Shown piece after piece: positions 1 through 8,872 of a stretch of DNA of 64,000 bases (within the stretch, counting starts at the first letter, position 1; every line of letters begins with the position of its first letter). Source of the stretch: Acidobacteriota bacterium. Lineage in GTDB: Bacteria; Acidobacteriota; Vicinamibacteria; Vicinamibacterales; UBA2999. Location: contig CANKJK010000008.1 of NCBI GenBank assembly GCA_947482665.1, forward strand, positions 1-64,000, read 5' to 3'. A program made the translations under genes and the position numbers. Below the pieces are notes generated by a model, which did not search any database, was not told the DNA's origin, and saw only the letters and a list, made by a program, of their open reading frames with translations.

Positions 1-908
1 AGATCCTCGCGGAACTGGCCGTCCTTGACCGCCTGCTGGAGGTCCGTGTGCGTGGCCGCGATGAGTCGGAACTGTGTACGGATGGGGCGCGCGCCGCCCA
101 CGCGCTCGATCTCGCCCTCCTGGAGGGCTCGCAGCAGCTTGGCCTGCAGGTCCACCCGCAGGTCGCCAATCTCGTCGAGGAAGAGCGTCCCGCCCGATGC
201 GAGCTCAAACTTGCCGATCTGCTGCCGCACCGCGCCCGTGAACGCGCCGCGTTCGTGGCCGAAGAGGGTGCTTTCCACCAGTTCCTTTGGGATGGCCGCC
301 ACGTTGACCGCCACGAACGGCGCGTCGACGGTCGCGCCGGACCGCTCGTGGATATGTCGCGCCAGCAGTTCCTTGCCTGTCCCGCTCTCACCGAGGATGA
401 GCACCGTCGCGGGGAGTGCCGCCACCTTCTCCACGATCCCCATGACCGTCGCCATGGCCGGGCTGGACCCCGCCACGAATTCCCGGCTGGCGCTGTCCTC
501 CACCTCGGCCGAGAGGCGCAGGACCTGCCGGCTCATGGTCTGATGCTCCAGCGCCTTGCCGACCAGCGCCCGGACGTTCTCGTAGTCGAACTCCTTGGTG
601 ACGTAGTGATAGGCCCCGCGCTGCATGGCGGTCACGGCGCAGTCCAGCTCCCGGACCGCCGACACCATGATGACTTCGCAGAGGGGGTAGTTCTCCTTCA
701 CGATGGTCAGCACGTCCAGGCCGCCGATGCCCGGGAGTCGGACGTCGAGCAGCACGAGGTCCACGTGCTCTGACTGCATCAGCGAGAGGCCTCCTTCACC
801 GCTCGAGGCAAACAGCAGGCGGAAGTCGCCGCGCAGGATGGCACCGAGTGTCTCTCTGGTACCCTCGTCGTCGTCGATGATGAGAACGGTCTTCCGGGGA
901 GGGGCCAT
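1..908 (-). CDS. Sigma-54-dependent response regulator (NtrC family), 3' part cut by window edge
   Basis: About 302 codons are visible, from an ATG whose complement lies at 906-908. The N-terminus is a receiver domain with the acidic triad DDD at residues 12-14, the phospho-acceptor D55 in LLDVRLPG and a conserved Lys in VTKEF. A AAA+ sigma-54 activator domain follows, with Walker A GESGTGKE and the intact sigma-54 contact loop GAFTGA (in [10 protein letters not shown]), plus [10 protein letters not shown] as Walker B. The sequence runs off the window at ...GQFREDL, so the end of the AAA+ domain and any Fis-type HTH are unseen. By family knowledge it activates sigma-54 promoters after phosphorylation by a histidine kinase. 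No kinase gene is visible here. It is transcribed divergently from the small membrane gene at 1005. Confidence 0.95.
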   Translation of the reverse strand, partial: MAPPRKTVLIIDDDEGTRETLGAILRGDFRLLFASSGEGGLSLMQSEHVDLVLLDVRLPGIGGLDVLTIVKENYPLCEVIMVSAVRELDCAVTAMQRGAYHYVTKEFDYENVRALVGKALEHQTMSRQVLRLSAEVEDSASREFVAGSSPAMATVMGIVEKVAALPATVLILGESGTGKELLARHIHERSGATVDAPFVAVNVAAIPKELVESTLFGHERGAFTGAVRQQIGKFELASGGTLFLDEIGDLRVDLQAKLLRALQEGEIERVGGARPIRTQFRLIAATHTDLQQAVKDGQFRED

Positions 909-948
909 GGGTGCGTTCAGGGGGCTGCCGCGACATTGTACCCGTGCC

Positions 949-975
949 TTGACACCCTCGGATGAGGTCTATAAG
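949..975 (+). promoter_or_regulatory. Candidate sigma-70 promoter for the 1005 gene
   Basis: TTGACA at 949-954 matches the -35 consensus exactly and TATAAG at 970-975 resembles a -10 box. The spacer is only 15 bp, shorter than the usual 17, which lowers confidence. It lies in the divergent gap between the NtrC-type regulator and the small membrane protein. Confidence 0.4.
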
Positions 976-1004
976 GTACGAACCGGGACGGTAAGCCTCG
1001 CGAA

Positions 1005-1247
1005 ATGATGCTGTTATGGGGAATCGCGGGCGTGGCGCTCGTGGCGTCTGCCGTGTCGTGGATGCGAGTCCGGCGAACGTCCCGGCAGCTGGCGCAGCTC
1101 ACGGAGGCGTACTGGGAGCTGAAATACCAGCATCTGGAGCTGCGCGCGCAGCTGCAACGCGCGCTGGGGCCGGAGCCCGAGTCGGTTCCCGCGCCTCCAC
1201 CGCCGGCCGCCGGCGGCTTTATTCCCCTCGCGTCCTTGAAGCGCTAA
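1005..1247 (+). CDS. Small single-pass membrane protein, function unknown
   Basis: This 80-residue protein has one N-terminal transmembrane segment (LLWGIAGVALVASAVSWM, about residues 3-20) and a basic stop-transfer stretch (RVRRTSR). A short helical, probably coiled-coil region (QLAQLTEAYWELKYQHLELRAQL) and a proline-rich tail follow. I do not recognise a family. It is followed after about 50 bp by the lpdA-E2-lipB genes and may be co-transcribed with them. An ATG-ATG pair at 1005/1008 gives two equivalent starts. Confidence 0.6.
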   Translation: MMLLWGIAGVALVASAVSWMRVRRTSRQLAQLTEAYWELKYQHLELRAQLQRALGPEPESVPAPPPPAAGGFIPLASLKR

Positions 1248-1301
1248 CGGTTTCTGGCCGTGCCGCCTGAGTGCGGCGGCCTTGTCCGATGAGGAGTGTC
1301 C

Positions 1302-2711
1302 GTGCCGAACGCCTATGACTTGGTTGTGATCGGAGCCGGAACGGGCGGTTATGTTGCCGCCATCCGCGCGTCCCAGCTCGGCATGAAGGTCGCCGTCGTC
1401 GAAAAGCAGAAGTCGCTCGGCGGCACGTGCCTCATCTGGGGATGTATCCCGACCAAGGGCCTGCTTGAGCACGCCCACGCGCTGAAGGTGATTCAAGAGG
1501 CGGACACGTGGGGCGTGACCCTCCCCGAGGGCAAGCCCGCGATCGACATCGTCAAGGTGCACGCCCGCAAGGACAAGATCATCACGGGCCTGACCAAGGG
1601 CATCGAGTTCCTCTTCAAGAAGAACAAGATCGACTGGATCAAGGGCACCGCACGGCTGACCGGCAATGGCGGCGTCGAGGTGTTCGAGGGCGAGAAGCAG
1701 ACGCTGACGGCCAAGGAGATCATCGTGGCCACCGGCTCCTCGCCACGCAGCCTCCCGGGCATCACCATCGACGGCACGCGCATCATCACCAGCGACGAAG
1801 CCATCCATCTGCCGTACGTGCCGAAGTCCATGGCCATCATGGGCAGCGGCGCCGTGGGTGTGGAGTTCGCGTCGATCTTCCGGAGTTTCGGGTCCGAGGT
1901 CACCATTCTCGAACTGCTGCCGCGCCTGGTGCCGGTGGAAGACGAGGCGGTGTCGGCCGAACTGCAGAAGGCGTTCAAGAAGCGCGGCATCACCTCGCTG
2001 GTCGGCACCAAGGTCACCAAGGCCGTCGTCAAGGGCGACAGTGTGGAGATCGAGGCCGAGACCGGCGGCAAGACGCAGACGCTCAACGTCGAGGTCCTGC
2101 TCGTGGCGACCGGCCGCGGCCCTGTGACCACGGGCCTGGGTGCCGAGGAACTGGGCCTCCAGATGGAGCGCGGCTACATCAAGGTCGACAACCTGTTCCG
2201 GACGAACGTCCCGCACGTGTCCGCCATTGGCGACGTGATCACGATTGACGGCCCGCACAAGCAGCTCGCGCACGTCTCTTCGGCCGAAGGCATCATCGTG
2301 GCCGAGCGGCTGGCGGGCAGGGACGTGCAGCCGATCAACTACGACCACGTGCCCGGCTGCACCTACTGCGAGCCCGAGATTGGCAGCGTCGGGCTGACCG
2401 AGGCGCAGGCCAAGGCCAAGGGCTACGACGTCCACGTCGGAACCTTCCCGTTCGGCGTGCTCGGCCGCGCCAAGATGGCCAACGAGACGGACGGCTTTGT
2501 GAAGATCGTCGCCGACAAGAAGTACGACGAGGTGCTCGGCGTGCACATGATCGGCCCGCGTTCGACCGAACTGGTCGCCGAGGCCGTGCTCGCCCTGCGG
2601 CTTGAATGCACGGTCGAGGAACTCATCAAGACCATCCACGCGCACCCGACGCTGTCGGAAGGCGTGGGTGAAGCCGCACACGCCACGCACGGCGCCGCGA
2701 TTCACATGTAA
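1302..2711 (+). CDS. lpdA: Dihydrolipoamide dehydrogenase (E3)
   Basis: E3 re-oxidises dihydrolipoamide on 2-oxoacid dehydrogenase or glycine-cleavage complexes, passing electrons through FAD to NAD+. The 469-residue protein has the FAD-binding GAGTGG at about 11-16 and the redox-active pair C43/C48 in GGTCLIWGCIPTK. A NAD-binding GSGAVG motif and the C-terminal catalytic-base motif HAHPTLSE are also present. I chose GTG 1302 because GAGGAG at 1291-1296 sits 5 nt upstream; GTG 1296 would overlap that Shine-Dalgarno sequence. The next genes encode a lipoyl E2 and LipB, so this is a lipoate-dependent enzyme cluster. No E1 gene is in view. Confidence 0.97.
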   Translation: MPNAYDLVVIGAGTGGYVAAIRASQLGMKVAVVEKQKSLGGTCLIWGCIPTKGLLEHAHALKVIQEADTWGVTLPEGKPAIDIVKVHARKDKIITGLTKGIEFLFKKNKIDWIKGTARLTGNGGVEVFEGEKQTLTAKEIIVATGSSPRSLPGITIDGTRIITSDEAIHLPYVPKSMAIMGSGAVGVEFASIFRSFGSEVTILELLPRLVPVEDEAVSAELQKAFKKRGITSLVGTKVTKAVVKGDSVEIEAETGGKTQTLNVEVLLVATGRGPVTTGLGAEELGLQMERGYIKVDNLFRTNVPHVSAIGDVITIDGPHKQLAHVSSAEGIIVAERLAGRDVQPINYDHVPGCTYCEPEIGSVGLTEAQAKAKGYDVHVGTFPFGVLGRAKMANETDGFVKIVADKKYDEVLGVHMIGPRSTELVAEAVLALRLECTVEELIKTIHAHPTLSEGVGEAAHATHGAAIHM

Positions 2712-2780
2712 CAGCCCGCCGAGCACCGGGTGGTCCCGCGTGGGGCGCCCGGTGTCGCGCGCACTTTCGCCAGTCCGCAC

Positions 2781-3968
2781 ATGCCCACACCAGTCCTGAT
2801 GCCCCAGATGGGGGAGTCGATCGCCGAGGGGACGCTCGTCCGCTGGCTGAAGAAGGTCGGCGACACCGTCGACCGCGACGAACCGCTGTTTGAAATCTCC
2901 ACCGACAAGGTCGACGCGGAAATCCCGTCGCCGACCGGCGGCGTGCTCCTCGCCATCCACGTCAAAGAAGGCGAGATGGCGGCTGTCAATGGCGTGGTGG
3001 CCGTAATCGGACAGGCCGGCGAATCCGCTGGTGACATTCCCACGGTGATCGCGGTGGCTCCAGCAGCGGCCGCGGCGGCCTCTGCGTCGGCGGCGCCCAG
3101 GGCAGCGGCCGGTGGCCGCCAGCGATCGTCGCCGCTCGTGAGGCGTCTGGCGCGCGAGCACCAGGTGGACATCAGCGCCATGGCGGGATCCGGCCTCGAA
3201 GGCCGCGTGACGAAGACGGACTTCCTGCGCGCGCTGGCGGGCGGGGGGGCGGCGAAGCCGTCATTGCCAGGCGTCGGGCCCAACGACCGCGTCGAAACGC
3301 TCTCCGTGATGCGCAAGAAGATCGCGGAGCACATGATCCTGAGCCGGCGGACGTCGGCCCACGCGCACACCGTGTTCCAGGTGGACTTCACGCACGCGTC
3401 GGCACTGCGCGCGCAGAAGAAGGCCGAGTACGAGAAGGCCGGCGTGAAGCTCACGCTGATGGCGTTCATCGCCAAGGCGACGCTCGACGCGCTCAAGAAT
3501 CACCCGGTGCTGAATGCGTCGCTGGACGCGAACAACGTCATCTACCGGCGCGACGTGCACCTGGGCGTGGCCGTGGCACTCGACAACGGCCTCATCGTGC
3601 CGGTGATTCCGAACGCCGAGGCGAAGTCGACGAAGGAGTTGGCGGTCGCCATCGCGGATGTCGCCAATCGCGCCAGGACCAAGAAGCTGGCGCCAACCGA
3701 GGTTAACGGTGGCACCTTCACCCTGACCAACCCGGGCCAGTACGGCGCGCAGTTCGGTCTGCCGATCATCAACCAGCCGCAGGTCGGCATCCTCTGCGTG
3801 GGCACGGTGGAGAAGCGCGCGGTCGTGGTGAACGACGAGCTGGTCATCCGCACGATGTCGTACCTGACCCTTGGCTTCGATCACCGCCTCGTCGACGGCG
3901 CCGTGGCTGACGCCTTCATGGCCGAGATCAAGCACGGGATCGAACACTTCGACCCGAAGGACCTGTAG
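2781..3968 (+). CDS. 2-oxoacid dehydrogenase E2 dihydrolipoyl acyltransferase
   Basis: The 395-residue E2 core subunit transfers the acyl group from lipoamide to CoA. A single lipoyl domain (about 1-75) carries the modified lysine K43 in ISTDKVDAE. An Ala-rich linker leads to a peripheral-subunit-binding domain (SSPLVRRLAREHQVDI to TDFLRAL, about 112-152). The C-terminal catalytic domain ends with the DHRLVDG motif, with catalytic His near residue 368 and Asp near 372. ATG 2781 starts exactly at the conserved MPTPVLMPQMGES; the frame is open further upstream but without homologous sequence. Whether the substrate is pyruvate, 2-oxoglutarate or a branched-chain acid cannot be told without E1. 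It lies between lpdA and lipB, the enzyme that supplies its lipoyl group. Confidence 0.95.
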   Translation: MPTPVLMPQMGESIAEGTLVRWLKKVGDTVDRDEPLFEISTDKVDAEIPSPTGGVLLAIHVKEGEMAAVNGVVAVIGQAGESAGDIPTVIAVAPAAAAAASASAAPRAAAGGRQRSSPLVRRLAREHQVDISAMAGSGLEGRVTKTDFLRALAGGGAAKPSLPGVGPNDRVETLSVMRKKIAEHMILSRRTSAHAHTVFQVDFTHASALRAQKKAEYEKAGVKLTLMAFIAKATLDALKNHPVLNASLDANNVIYRRDVHLGVAVALDNGLIVPVIPNAEAKSTKELAVAIADVANRARTKKLAPTEVNGGTFTLTNPGQYGAQFGLPIINQPQVGILCVGTVEKRAVVVNDELVIRTMSYLTLGFDHRLVDGAVADAFMAEIKHGIEHFDPKDL

Positions 3969-3975
3969 CTCGCTG

Positions 3976-4635
3976 TTGCGCCCCCTCGACGTTCGGCGTC
4001 TCGGCGTCGTGCCCTATGAGGAGGCGCTCGCGCTCCAACGGGAGCTTGCCGAGGAGCGCCGGCACGACCGCATCCCCGACACCCTGCTGCTGCTGCAGCA
4101 TCCGGCCGTCGTCACGCTCGGCGTGAAGGGCGACGGTGGCCGCTCGCACGTCGTGGCCACACCCGAGCGTCTCGCGGAGCTGGGCATTTCCGTCTGTGAG
4201 ACCGGCCGCGGTGGCGACGTCACGTATCACGGCCCTGGCCAGGTTGTGGGTTACCCGATCCTCGACCTGAAGCCTGACCGTCAGGACGTGCACCGCTATG
4301 TGCGCGACCTCGAGAGCGTGATGATCCGCGTCTGCGCCGAGTACGGCATTGAAGCCAGCCGGATTCAGGGTCTGTCGGGCACGTGGGTGGGCGCGGAGAA
4401 GATCGGCGCCATCGGCGTCCGGATCTCCCGGTGGATCACCAGCCATGGCTTTGCCTTCAACGTGAACACCGATCTCTCGCACTTTCAGCTGATCGTGCCG
4501 TGCGGAATCGGTGACCGGGGCGTGACCTCTCTTGCGAAGCTCTGTGGCCGCCCCATGCCGCTTGAGGAAGTGGAAGCGGCGTTCGTGCGCCATGTGGCCG
4601 ACGTCTTCGAGCGCAACGTGTCGGCGCAGGCGTAG
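3976..4635 (+). CDS. lipB: Octanoyltransferase LipB
   Basis: LipB moves octanoate from octanoyl-ACP to the lipoyl domain lysine, the first step of endogenous lipoate assembly. The 219-residue protein has the family signature GRGGDVTYHGPGQVVGYPILDL, the catalytic lysine in GAEKIGAIGVR and the thioester cysteine in LIVPCGIGDRGVTSL. The start is uncertain because no ATG or GTG precedes LRPLDVRRLG. TTG 3976 is chosen and CTG 3973 is the alternative. The gene begins 7 bp after the E2 stop codon, consistent with translational coupling to its own substrate protein. Confidence 0.95.
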   Translation: MRPLDVRRLGVVPYEEALALQRELAEERRHDRIPDTLLLLQHPAVVTLGVKGDGGRSHVVATPERLAELGISVCETGRGGDVTYHGPGQVVGYPILDLKPDRQDVHRYVRDLESVMIRVCAEYGIEASRIQGLSGTWVGAEKIGAIGVRISRWITSHGFAFNVNTDLSHFQLIVPCGIGDRGVTSLAKLCGRPMPLEEVEAAFVRHVADVFERNVSAQA

Positions 4636-4644
4636 AGAGCCGGC

Positions 4645-5673
4645 CTACCGCGCTTCGTCGATCGTGCCGAGGACCTCCTCGCAGAGGTCCTCCATCGTGA
4701 CGAGTCCGAGCGGCTCGCCGGCGTCGCCTGTCACAATCGCCAGCTGCGTGCGGTGGGAGCGCATCGCTCCCAGAACGCCATCGAGCGTCGCCGTCCGTGC
4801 CAGAAACGGCAGCGGCCGCGCATCGCGCACGTCGACACCGCGGCCGCGCCGCATCAGCCGCAGAAGCGCTTTGATGTGAATGCTGCCGACGACGCGCGCG
4901 CCGTCCAGCACCAGATACCGCGTGTGGGGCTCGGTCCGCACGAGCGTCCGCAGCGTGTCGAAGTCCGTGCCGGCTGACACGCTGGCGACCTGGGCGATGG
5001 GCACCATGACACGCTCCGCCGTCAGGTCGCCGAAGGTGAAGAGTTCGCGCAGTACCTGACCTGACTCGCCGTCGAGCAGTCCTCCGCGTTCGCTCTCCTC
5101 GATGACGAACTGCAGTTCCTGGGCTGAGTGGTGGCGGTCCGTGCTCTCGCCCGCCTGGGCGATGCCCGCGAGGCGCAGCACCAGTTGGCCCGACCCGCTC
5201 AGCACCCGGACCAGAGGACCAAGTGCGGCTTCCACCGCACTCATCGCAGGCGCGATCCCGACGATCATCGCGGCAGGGCGCTGGAGCGCCAGGGCCTTCG
5301 GGATGATCTCGCCGATCACGATATGCAGCGAGGTGAGCACCGCCAGGGCCACGGCTCCGGCCAGGGCATGGGCCGTCAGCCACGCCGGGCCGAGCCAGCC
5401 AGGCAGATGCGCCTCGATGGCGACGGCCACCTGCTGCTCCCCGTACATGCCGAGGGCGATGCTGGCCAATGAGATTCCGATCTGCGTCGTGGCGAGGAAT
5501 CGGTCCTGCCCCTGCGGGCTCTCAAGCAGCGCCATCACCCGGGCCGCTGCCGTGCTTCCACGCGCGGCCGCGTGTTCGAGCGACGTGCGGGGCGCCCCAA
5601 CCAGTGCGAATTCGGCCGCCACGAAGAAGGCGTTGGCGAGGAGCAGGGCCGCGATGATCAGCGCGACGGTCAT
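4645..5673 (-). CDS. CNNM/DUF21 membrane protein with CBS domains, short form
   Basis: The 342-residue protein has an N-terminal CNNM (DUF21) membrane domain beginning MTVALIIAALLLANAFFVAAEFALVG. A cytosolic pair of CBS domains follows (about 205-335; LVTMEDLCEEVLG is the typical second-CBS end). Unlike its upstream neighbour it ends right after the CBS pair and lacks the CorC/HlyC domain. Family members are implicated in Mg2+/Co2+ export or homeostasis; the haemolysin label is historical. ATG 5673 overlaps the upstream stop codon by 4 bp (ATGA), so the two genes are translationally coupled and may form a hetero-oligomer. Confidence 0.9.
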   Translation of the reverse strand: MTVALIIAALLLANAFFVAAEFALVGAPRTSLEHAAARGSTAAARVMALLESPQGQDRFLATTQIGISLASIALGMYGEQQVAVAIEAHLPGWLGPAWLTAHALAGAVALAVLTSLHIVIGEIIPKALALQRPAAMIVGIAPAMSAVEAALGPLVRVLSGSGQLVLRLAGIAQAGESTDRHHSAQELQFVIEESERGGLLDGESGQVLRELFTFGDLTAERVMVPIAQVASVSAGTDFDTLRTLVRTEPHTRYLVLDGARVVGSIHIKALLRLMRRGRGVDVRDARPLPFLARTATLDGVLGAMRSHRTQLAIVTGDAGEPLGLVTMEDLCEEVLGTIDEAR

Positions 5674-6983
5674 CGGACCTCCTCGCCAGGCGGAGGCAGC
5701 CGCGAGGCGAGCATCGACTCGACCGCCCGGCCGGCGAGGCGCTCCACCTGCCACCGATGGCCGGCGAATTCGACGACGTCACCCTGGGCGGGCAACCGGC
5801 CCAGCTCCGCGACCACGAGACCGCCGAGCGTGGCGGCCTCCTCCTGCAGCTCGACGCCCAGCAGCGCGGCAGCGTCGGCAAGGCTGAGTGCTCCCGGTAG
5901 GCGCCACAGCCCGTCACCGAGTTCCTCTGGCACCGGGTCTACGCTCTTGAATTCGTCACCGACCTCGCCCAGCAGCTCCGCCAGCACGTCATCCAAGGTG
6001 ACGAGGCCGGCCGTGCCGCCGTGTTCGTCCACGACGATACCGACGTGCGCGCGCTGGCCACGCAGCACGCGAAGCAGCGCTCCAATCGTGGCGCTTTCGG
6101 GTACTGCGGCGACCGGCCCGATGAGTCCGTCGATCGAGGTCGCCTCCCCGTCCGAAGCGAACCGCTCCACCACATCCTTCGTGCGCAGCAGTCCGATGAT
6201 GTTGTCGACGTTGCCGCGATAGACCGGCAGGCGCGAGTACGGACTGGCCGCCATGATCTCGAGCACGCGCGAGGGCGGCGTGGCGACGTCCAGGCTCTCC
6301 ATCTGCGTGCGTGGCACCATCAGGTGGCGCGCCGTCTTCTGCGTGAGGCGCAGGGCCCGCTGCAGGCGGCGGTATTCGTCGGGCTCGAGCTCGCCGCCAT
6401 CGCGGCTGTCGGCCAGGAGCAGCGCGATCTCCTGCGGTGAGTGGACGTGGCGGCTGGGGAGATGCCGCGCCCCGATGGCGCGGAGCAGCAGGCCCGCGGT
6501 GCCGTTCAGCAGGAGAATGAACGGCCGGTAGAGCCAGCGGGAGGGCGCCAGGGGCAGGAACGTATAGAGCGCGGTCTCGGTTGGGAATCGGAGCGCCACC
6601 GCTTTGGGGACCAGTTCCGCGAAGACGGTGCTGGCCCCGGTGACGAGCACCAGCACGACGGCCGTGGAGAGGCCCTCGATGAACGCCGGCGAGAGTGGGC
6701 CGGCAGGCCAGGCTGCGGCCAGCATCGGTGCCAGGCGCGACTGGGCCACGGAGCCGAGGAGCAAGCCTGACAGCGTGATACCGATCTGGCAGGCCGAGAT
6801 GGCGCGATCGAGGTCGCGCGGTGTGTCGATCGTGGGCAGGAGCCAGGCCGCGAGGCGCGAGCCCTCACCGGCCAGCTGTTTTACACGGCTGCGGCGCACC
6901 CCGACCACGCCAAACTCGGCCGCGACGTAGACGGCGTTGATGAGAATCAGGCCCGCCGCGAGCCCCAGGCTCGCCCACAGCAT
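5670..6983 (-). CDS. CNNM/CBS/CorC_HlyC transporter-like protein, long form
   Basis: The 437-residue protein contains a CNNM/DUF21 membrane domain (about 1-195, starting GLILINAVYVAAEFGVVGVRRSR) and a CBS pair (about 215-340, with VPRTQME and HGGTAGLVTLDDVLAELLGE). The C-terminal CorC_HlyC domain covers about 355-430 (DGLWRLPGALSLADAAALLG). This is the full architecture of YfjD/YtfL-type proteins linked to divalent-cation homeostasis. It starts 5 bp downstream of the M28 peptidase stop and overlaps the short CNNM gene by 4 bp, so it is the third gene of a packed four-gene minus-strand operon. Confidence 0.92.
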   Translation of the reverse strand: MLWASLGLAAGLILINAVYVAAEFGVVGVRRSRVKQLAGEGSRLAAWLLPTIDTPRDLDRAISACQIGITLSGLLLGSVAQSRLAPMLAAAWPAGPLSPAFIEGLSTAVVLVLVTGASTVFAELVPKAVALRFPTETALYTFLPLAPSRWLYRPFILLLNGTAGLLLRAIGARHLPSRHVHSPQEIALLLADSRDGGELEPDEYRRLQRALRLTQKTARHLMVPRTQMESLDVATPPSRVLEIMAASPYSRLPVYRGNVDNIIGLLRTKDVVERFASDGEATSIDGLIGPVAAVPESATIGALLRVLRGQRAHVGIVVDEHGGTAGLVTLDDVLAELLGEVGDEFKSVDPVPEELGDGLWRLPGALSLADAAALLGVELQEEAATLGGLVVAELGRLPAQGDVVEFAGHRWQVERLAGRAVESMLASRLPPPGEEVR

Positions 6984-6988
6984 ATGGG

Positions 6989-8860
6989 TCAGGGACGCGT
7001 GGTGAGCGTGACGGAGGCTGTGATGGGCTGGCCGGACCGCAGCACGCGGACTTCTACCGTCTCGCCGGGGTTGTGCTCACGCAGAGCGAACGTGAAGTCC
7101 GCGAGGGATGTGATGGCCTTGCCGCCAAATTCCACCAGGACGTCGCCACGCTTCAGGCCGGCCTTGCCCGCCGGGCTTGTTTCTCGCACCTCCGAGAACT
7201 TCACGCCCTTTTCGGACTGCGCGAAATCCGGCACCGAGCCGAAGTAAGCGCCGTAGCCACCGGATTGCGATGTCTCGCCGCTGGACGTGCCGTGCGAGGA
7301 CGTGTCCTGAGGAATGAACTCCGGCCGCGCCGTCCGCGAGGAGAGGCGCGAGACTAGTTCCACCGCCATGCTGAGCACCTTCACGGCGCCATCGGTGTCG
7401 ATCTTCTCCCAGTCGTCCGTCGGGCGGTGGTAGTCGCTGTGAAAGCCTGAGAAGAAGCCGAACGAGGGAATCTTCTTCAGGAGGAATGAGGTGTCGTCGC
7501 TCGAGCCGACCCCCGCGCCGTCCTGGAAGCGCTTGACCTCGATCGGGCGACCAGCTTCGGCCGCGACATCCATATCGGCGCGCACCGAGGGCGAGCTGTC
7601 GAGGCCGCTCACGAGCACGTTCTCCTTGGCGCGGCCGACCATGTCGAGGTTGACCATCGCGACCACCTGCTCCAGCGGCACGGTTGGATTGTTCACCCAG
7701 TGCGTCGAGCCGAGCAGGCCCAGTTCCTCACCGGCGAACGTCATGAAGATCGTGGTGCGAGGGAAGCGCTTGCGCGCGGCCGCCGCGCGGCGCGCAATCT
7801 CAATCACAGCTGCCGTGCCTGAGGCATTGTCGTCGGCGCCGTTGTGAATCTGACCCGCCAGCTCAGGGCTGAGCGAGTGCGTGCCGCCGAGGCCGAGGTG
7901 GTCGTAGTGCGCGCCGACGACGACCGCTTCATGCGTCCGCCCGGCTTCGCTCCCCGGGAGTACACCGATGACGTTGCGCACCGTGCGACGGGTCCGGCTC
8001 AGCCGTTCGCTGTAATCGAGCGTCGCGCCTTCGAGGGCTTGCGAGCGCGGTTGCAGGTCCTTGTCGATCTCGCGGGCCAGCGCGTCCAGCTTCCAGGCGT
8101 CCAGGAGAGGCTGGGCGCGACTGCGGTCCACGCGCAGCACCGGGATGCCGAAATTCTCGGCCTGGGGATCCTTCGTGAAGCCATTGAAGGCCGCCGGGTC
8201 TTTCTCGTGCGTCGGGTCGCCGACCACGACAAGCGCCACGGCGCCGTGGTTCTTGGCGGCCATCGCCTTCTCGATGAGCAGCGAGACGCTCGCTGGCCGT
8301 GCGCCGTTGAAACGGCTGGAGGGGTCTTGCTCCTGCGGTTCGTGGCTGAAGACCAGCACCGCCTTGCCGTGCACGTCGACCGAGCCGTAGTCGTCGTACT
8401 TCAGCGCGCGCGCCGAGATGCCGTAGCCGGCAAAGACCAGTGGAATCCGGCGGAAGTTCTGGGCCTGGATGCCGCCGTCGCCGGCGGCCGCGGACATCGG
8501 GTAGTAGGAGAGGCCCAGGTCGAAGCTGACCGCGTGTTGCCCGGTGGTCAGCGTCAGCCGGTTGCCGCTGCCGATTGTGAGGCCCGTGATGATGTCGAAC
8601 GGCTGGAACCAGGTGCCGTCCCGGCCGCCGGGCTTGAGGCCTGCGGCTTTGAATTCGGCCGCGATGTAGTCGCCGGCCTTCTCCAGTTCACGGGAGCCGT
8701 TGCCGCGCCCTTTCAGTTCATCGGAGGCCAGATACCGGATGTGCCGGATGTAGGCATCCTCCGGCGCAAGGTCGCGCCGGGTGCCGCTGGCGGCGGTCCA
8801 CGCCGTCAGTCCCAGGACGGCGGCAATGAGGGCGACCGTGCGTCGACGCATGCTGCTCAT
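6989..8860 (-). CDS. Secreted M28-family aminopeptidase with PA and PDZ domains
   Basis: The 623-residue protein has a signal peptide (RRRTVALIAAVLGLTAWTAASG). A protease-associated insert lies at about 130-260. The two-zinc M28 site reads GAHYDH (H318, D320), GADDNASG, the catalytic EE in FAGEELGLLGS, NLDMVGR and a final His ligand in FHSDYHRPTDDW. A C-terminal PDZ domain (about 540-620; SPAGKAGLKRGDVLVEFGG) is expected to modulate substrate access. It probably acts in the periplasm on peptide N-termini. The gene lies 12 bp after the MDH-like gene and 5 bp before the CNNM gene. Confidence 0.93.
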   Translation of the reverse strand: MSSMRRRTVALIAAVLGLTAWTAASGTRRDLAPEDAYIRHIRYLASDELKGRGNGSRELEKAGDYIAAEFKAAGLKPGGRDGTWFQPFDIITGLTIGSGNRLTLTTGQHAVSFDLGLSYYPMSAAAGDGGIQAQNFRRIPLVFAGYGISARALKYDDYGSVDVHGKAVLVFSHEPQEQDPSSRFNGARPASVSLLIEKAMAAKNHGAVALVVVGDPTHEKDPAAFNGFTKDPQAENFGIPVLRVDRSRAQPLLDAWKLDALAREIDKDLQPRSQALEGATLDYSERLSRTRRTVRNVIGVLPGSEAGRTHEAVVVGAHYDHLGLGGTHSLSPELAGQIHNGADDNASGTAAVIEIARRAAAARKRFPRTTIFMTFAGEELGLLGSTHWVNNPTVPLEQVVAMVNLDMVGRAKENVLVSGLDSSPSVRADMDVAAEAGRPIEVKRFQDGAGVGSSDDTSFLLKKIPSFGFFSGFHSDYHRPTDDWEKIDTDGAVKVLSMAVELVSRLSSRTARPEFIPQDTSSHGTSSGETSQSGGYGAYFGSVPDFAQSEKGVKFSEVRETSPAGKAGLKRGDVLVEFGGKAITSLADFTFALREHNPGETVEVRVLRSGQPITASVTLTTRP

Positions 8861-8872
8861 CTTAGTGCCCCG

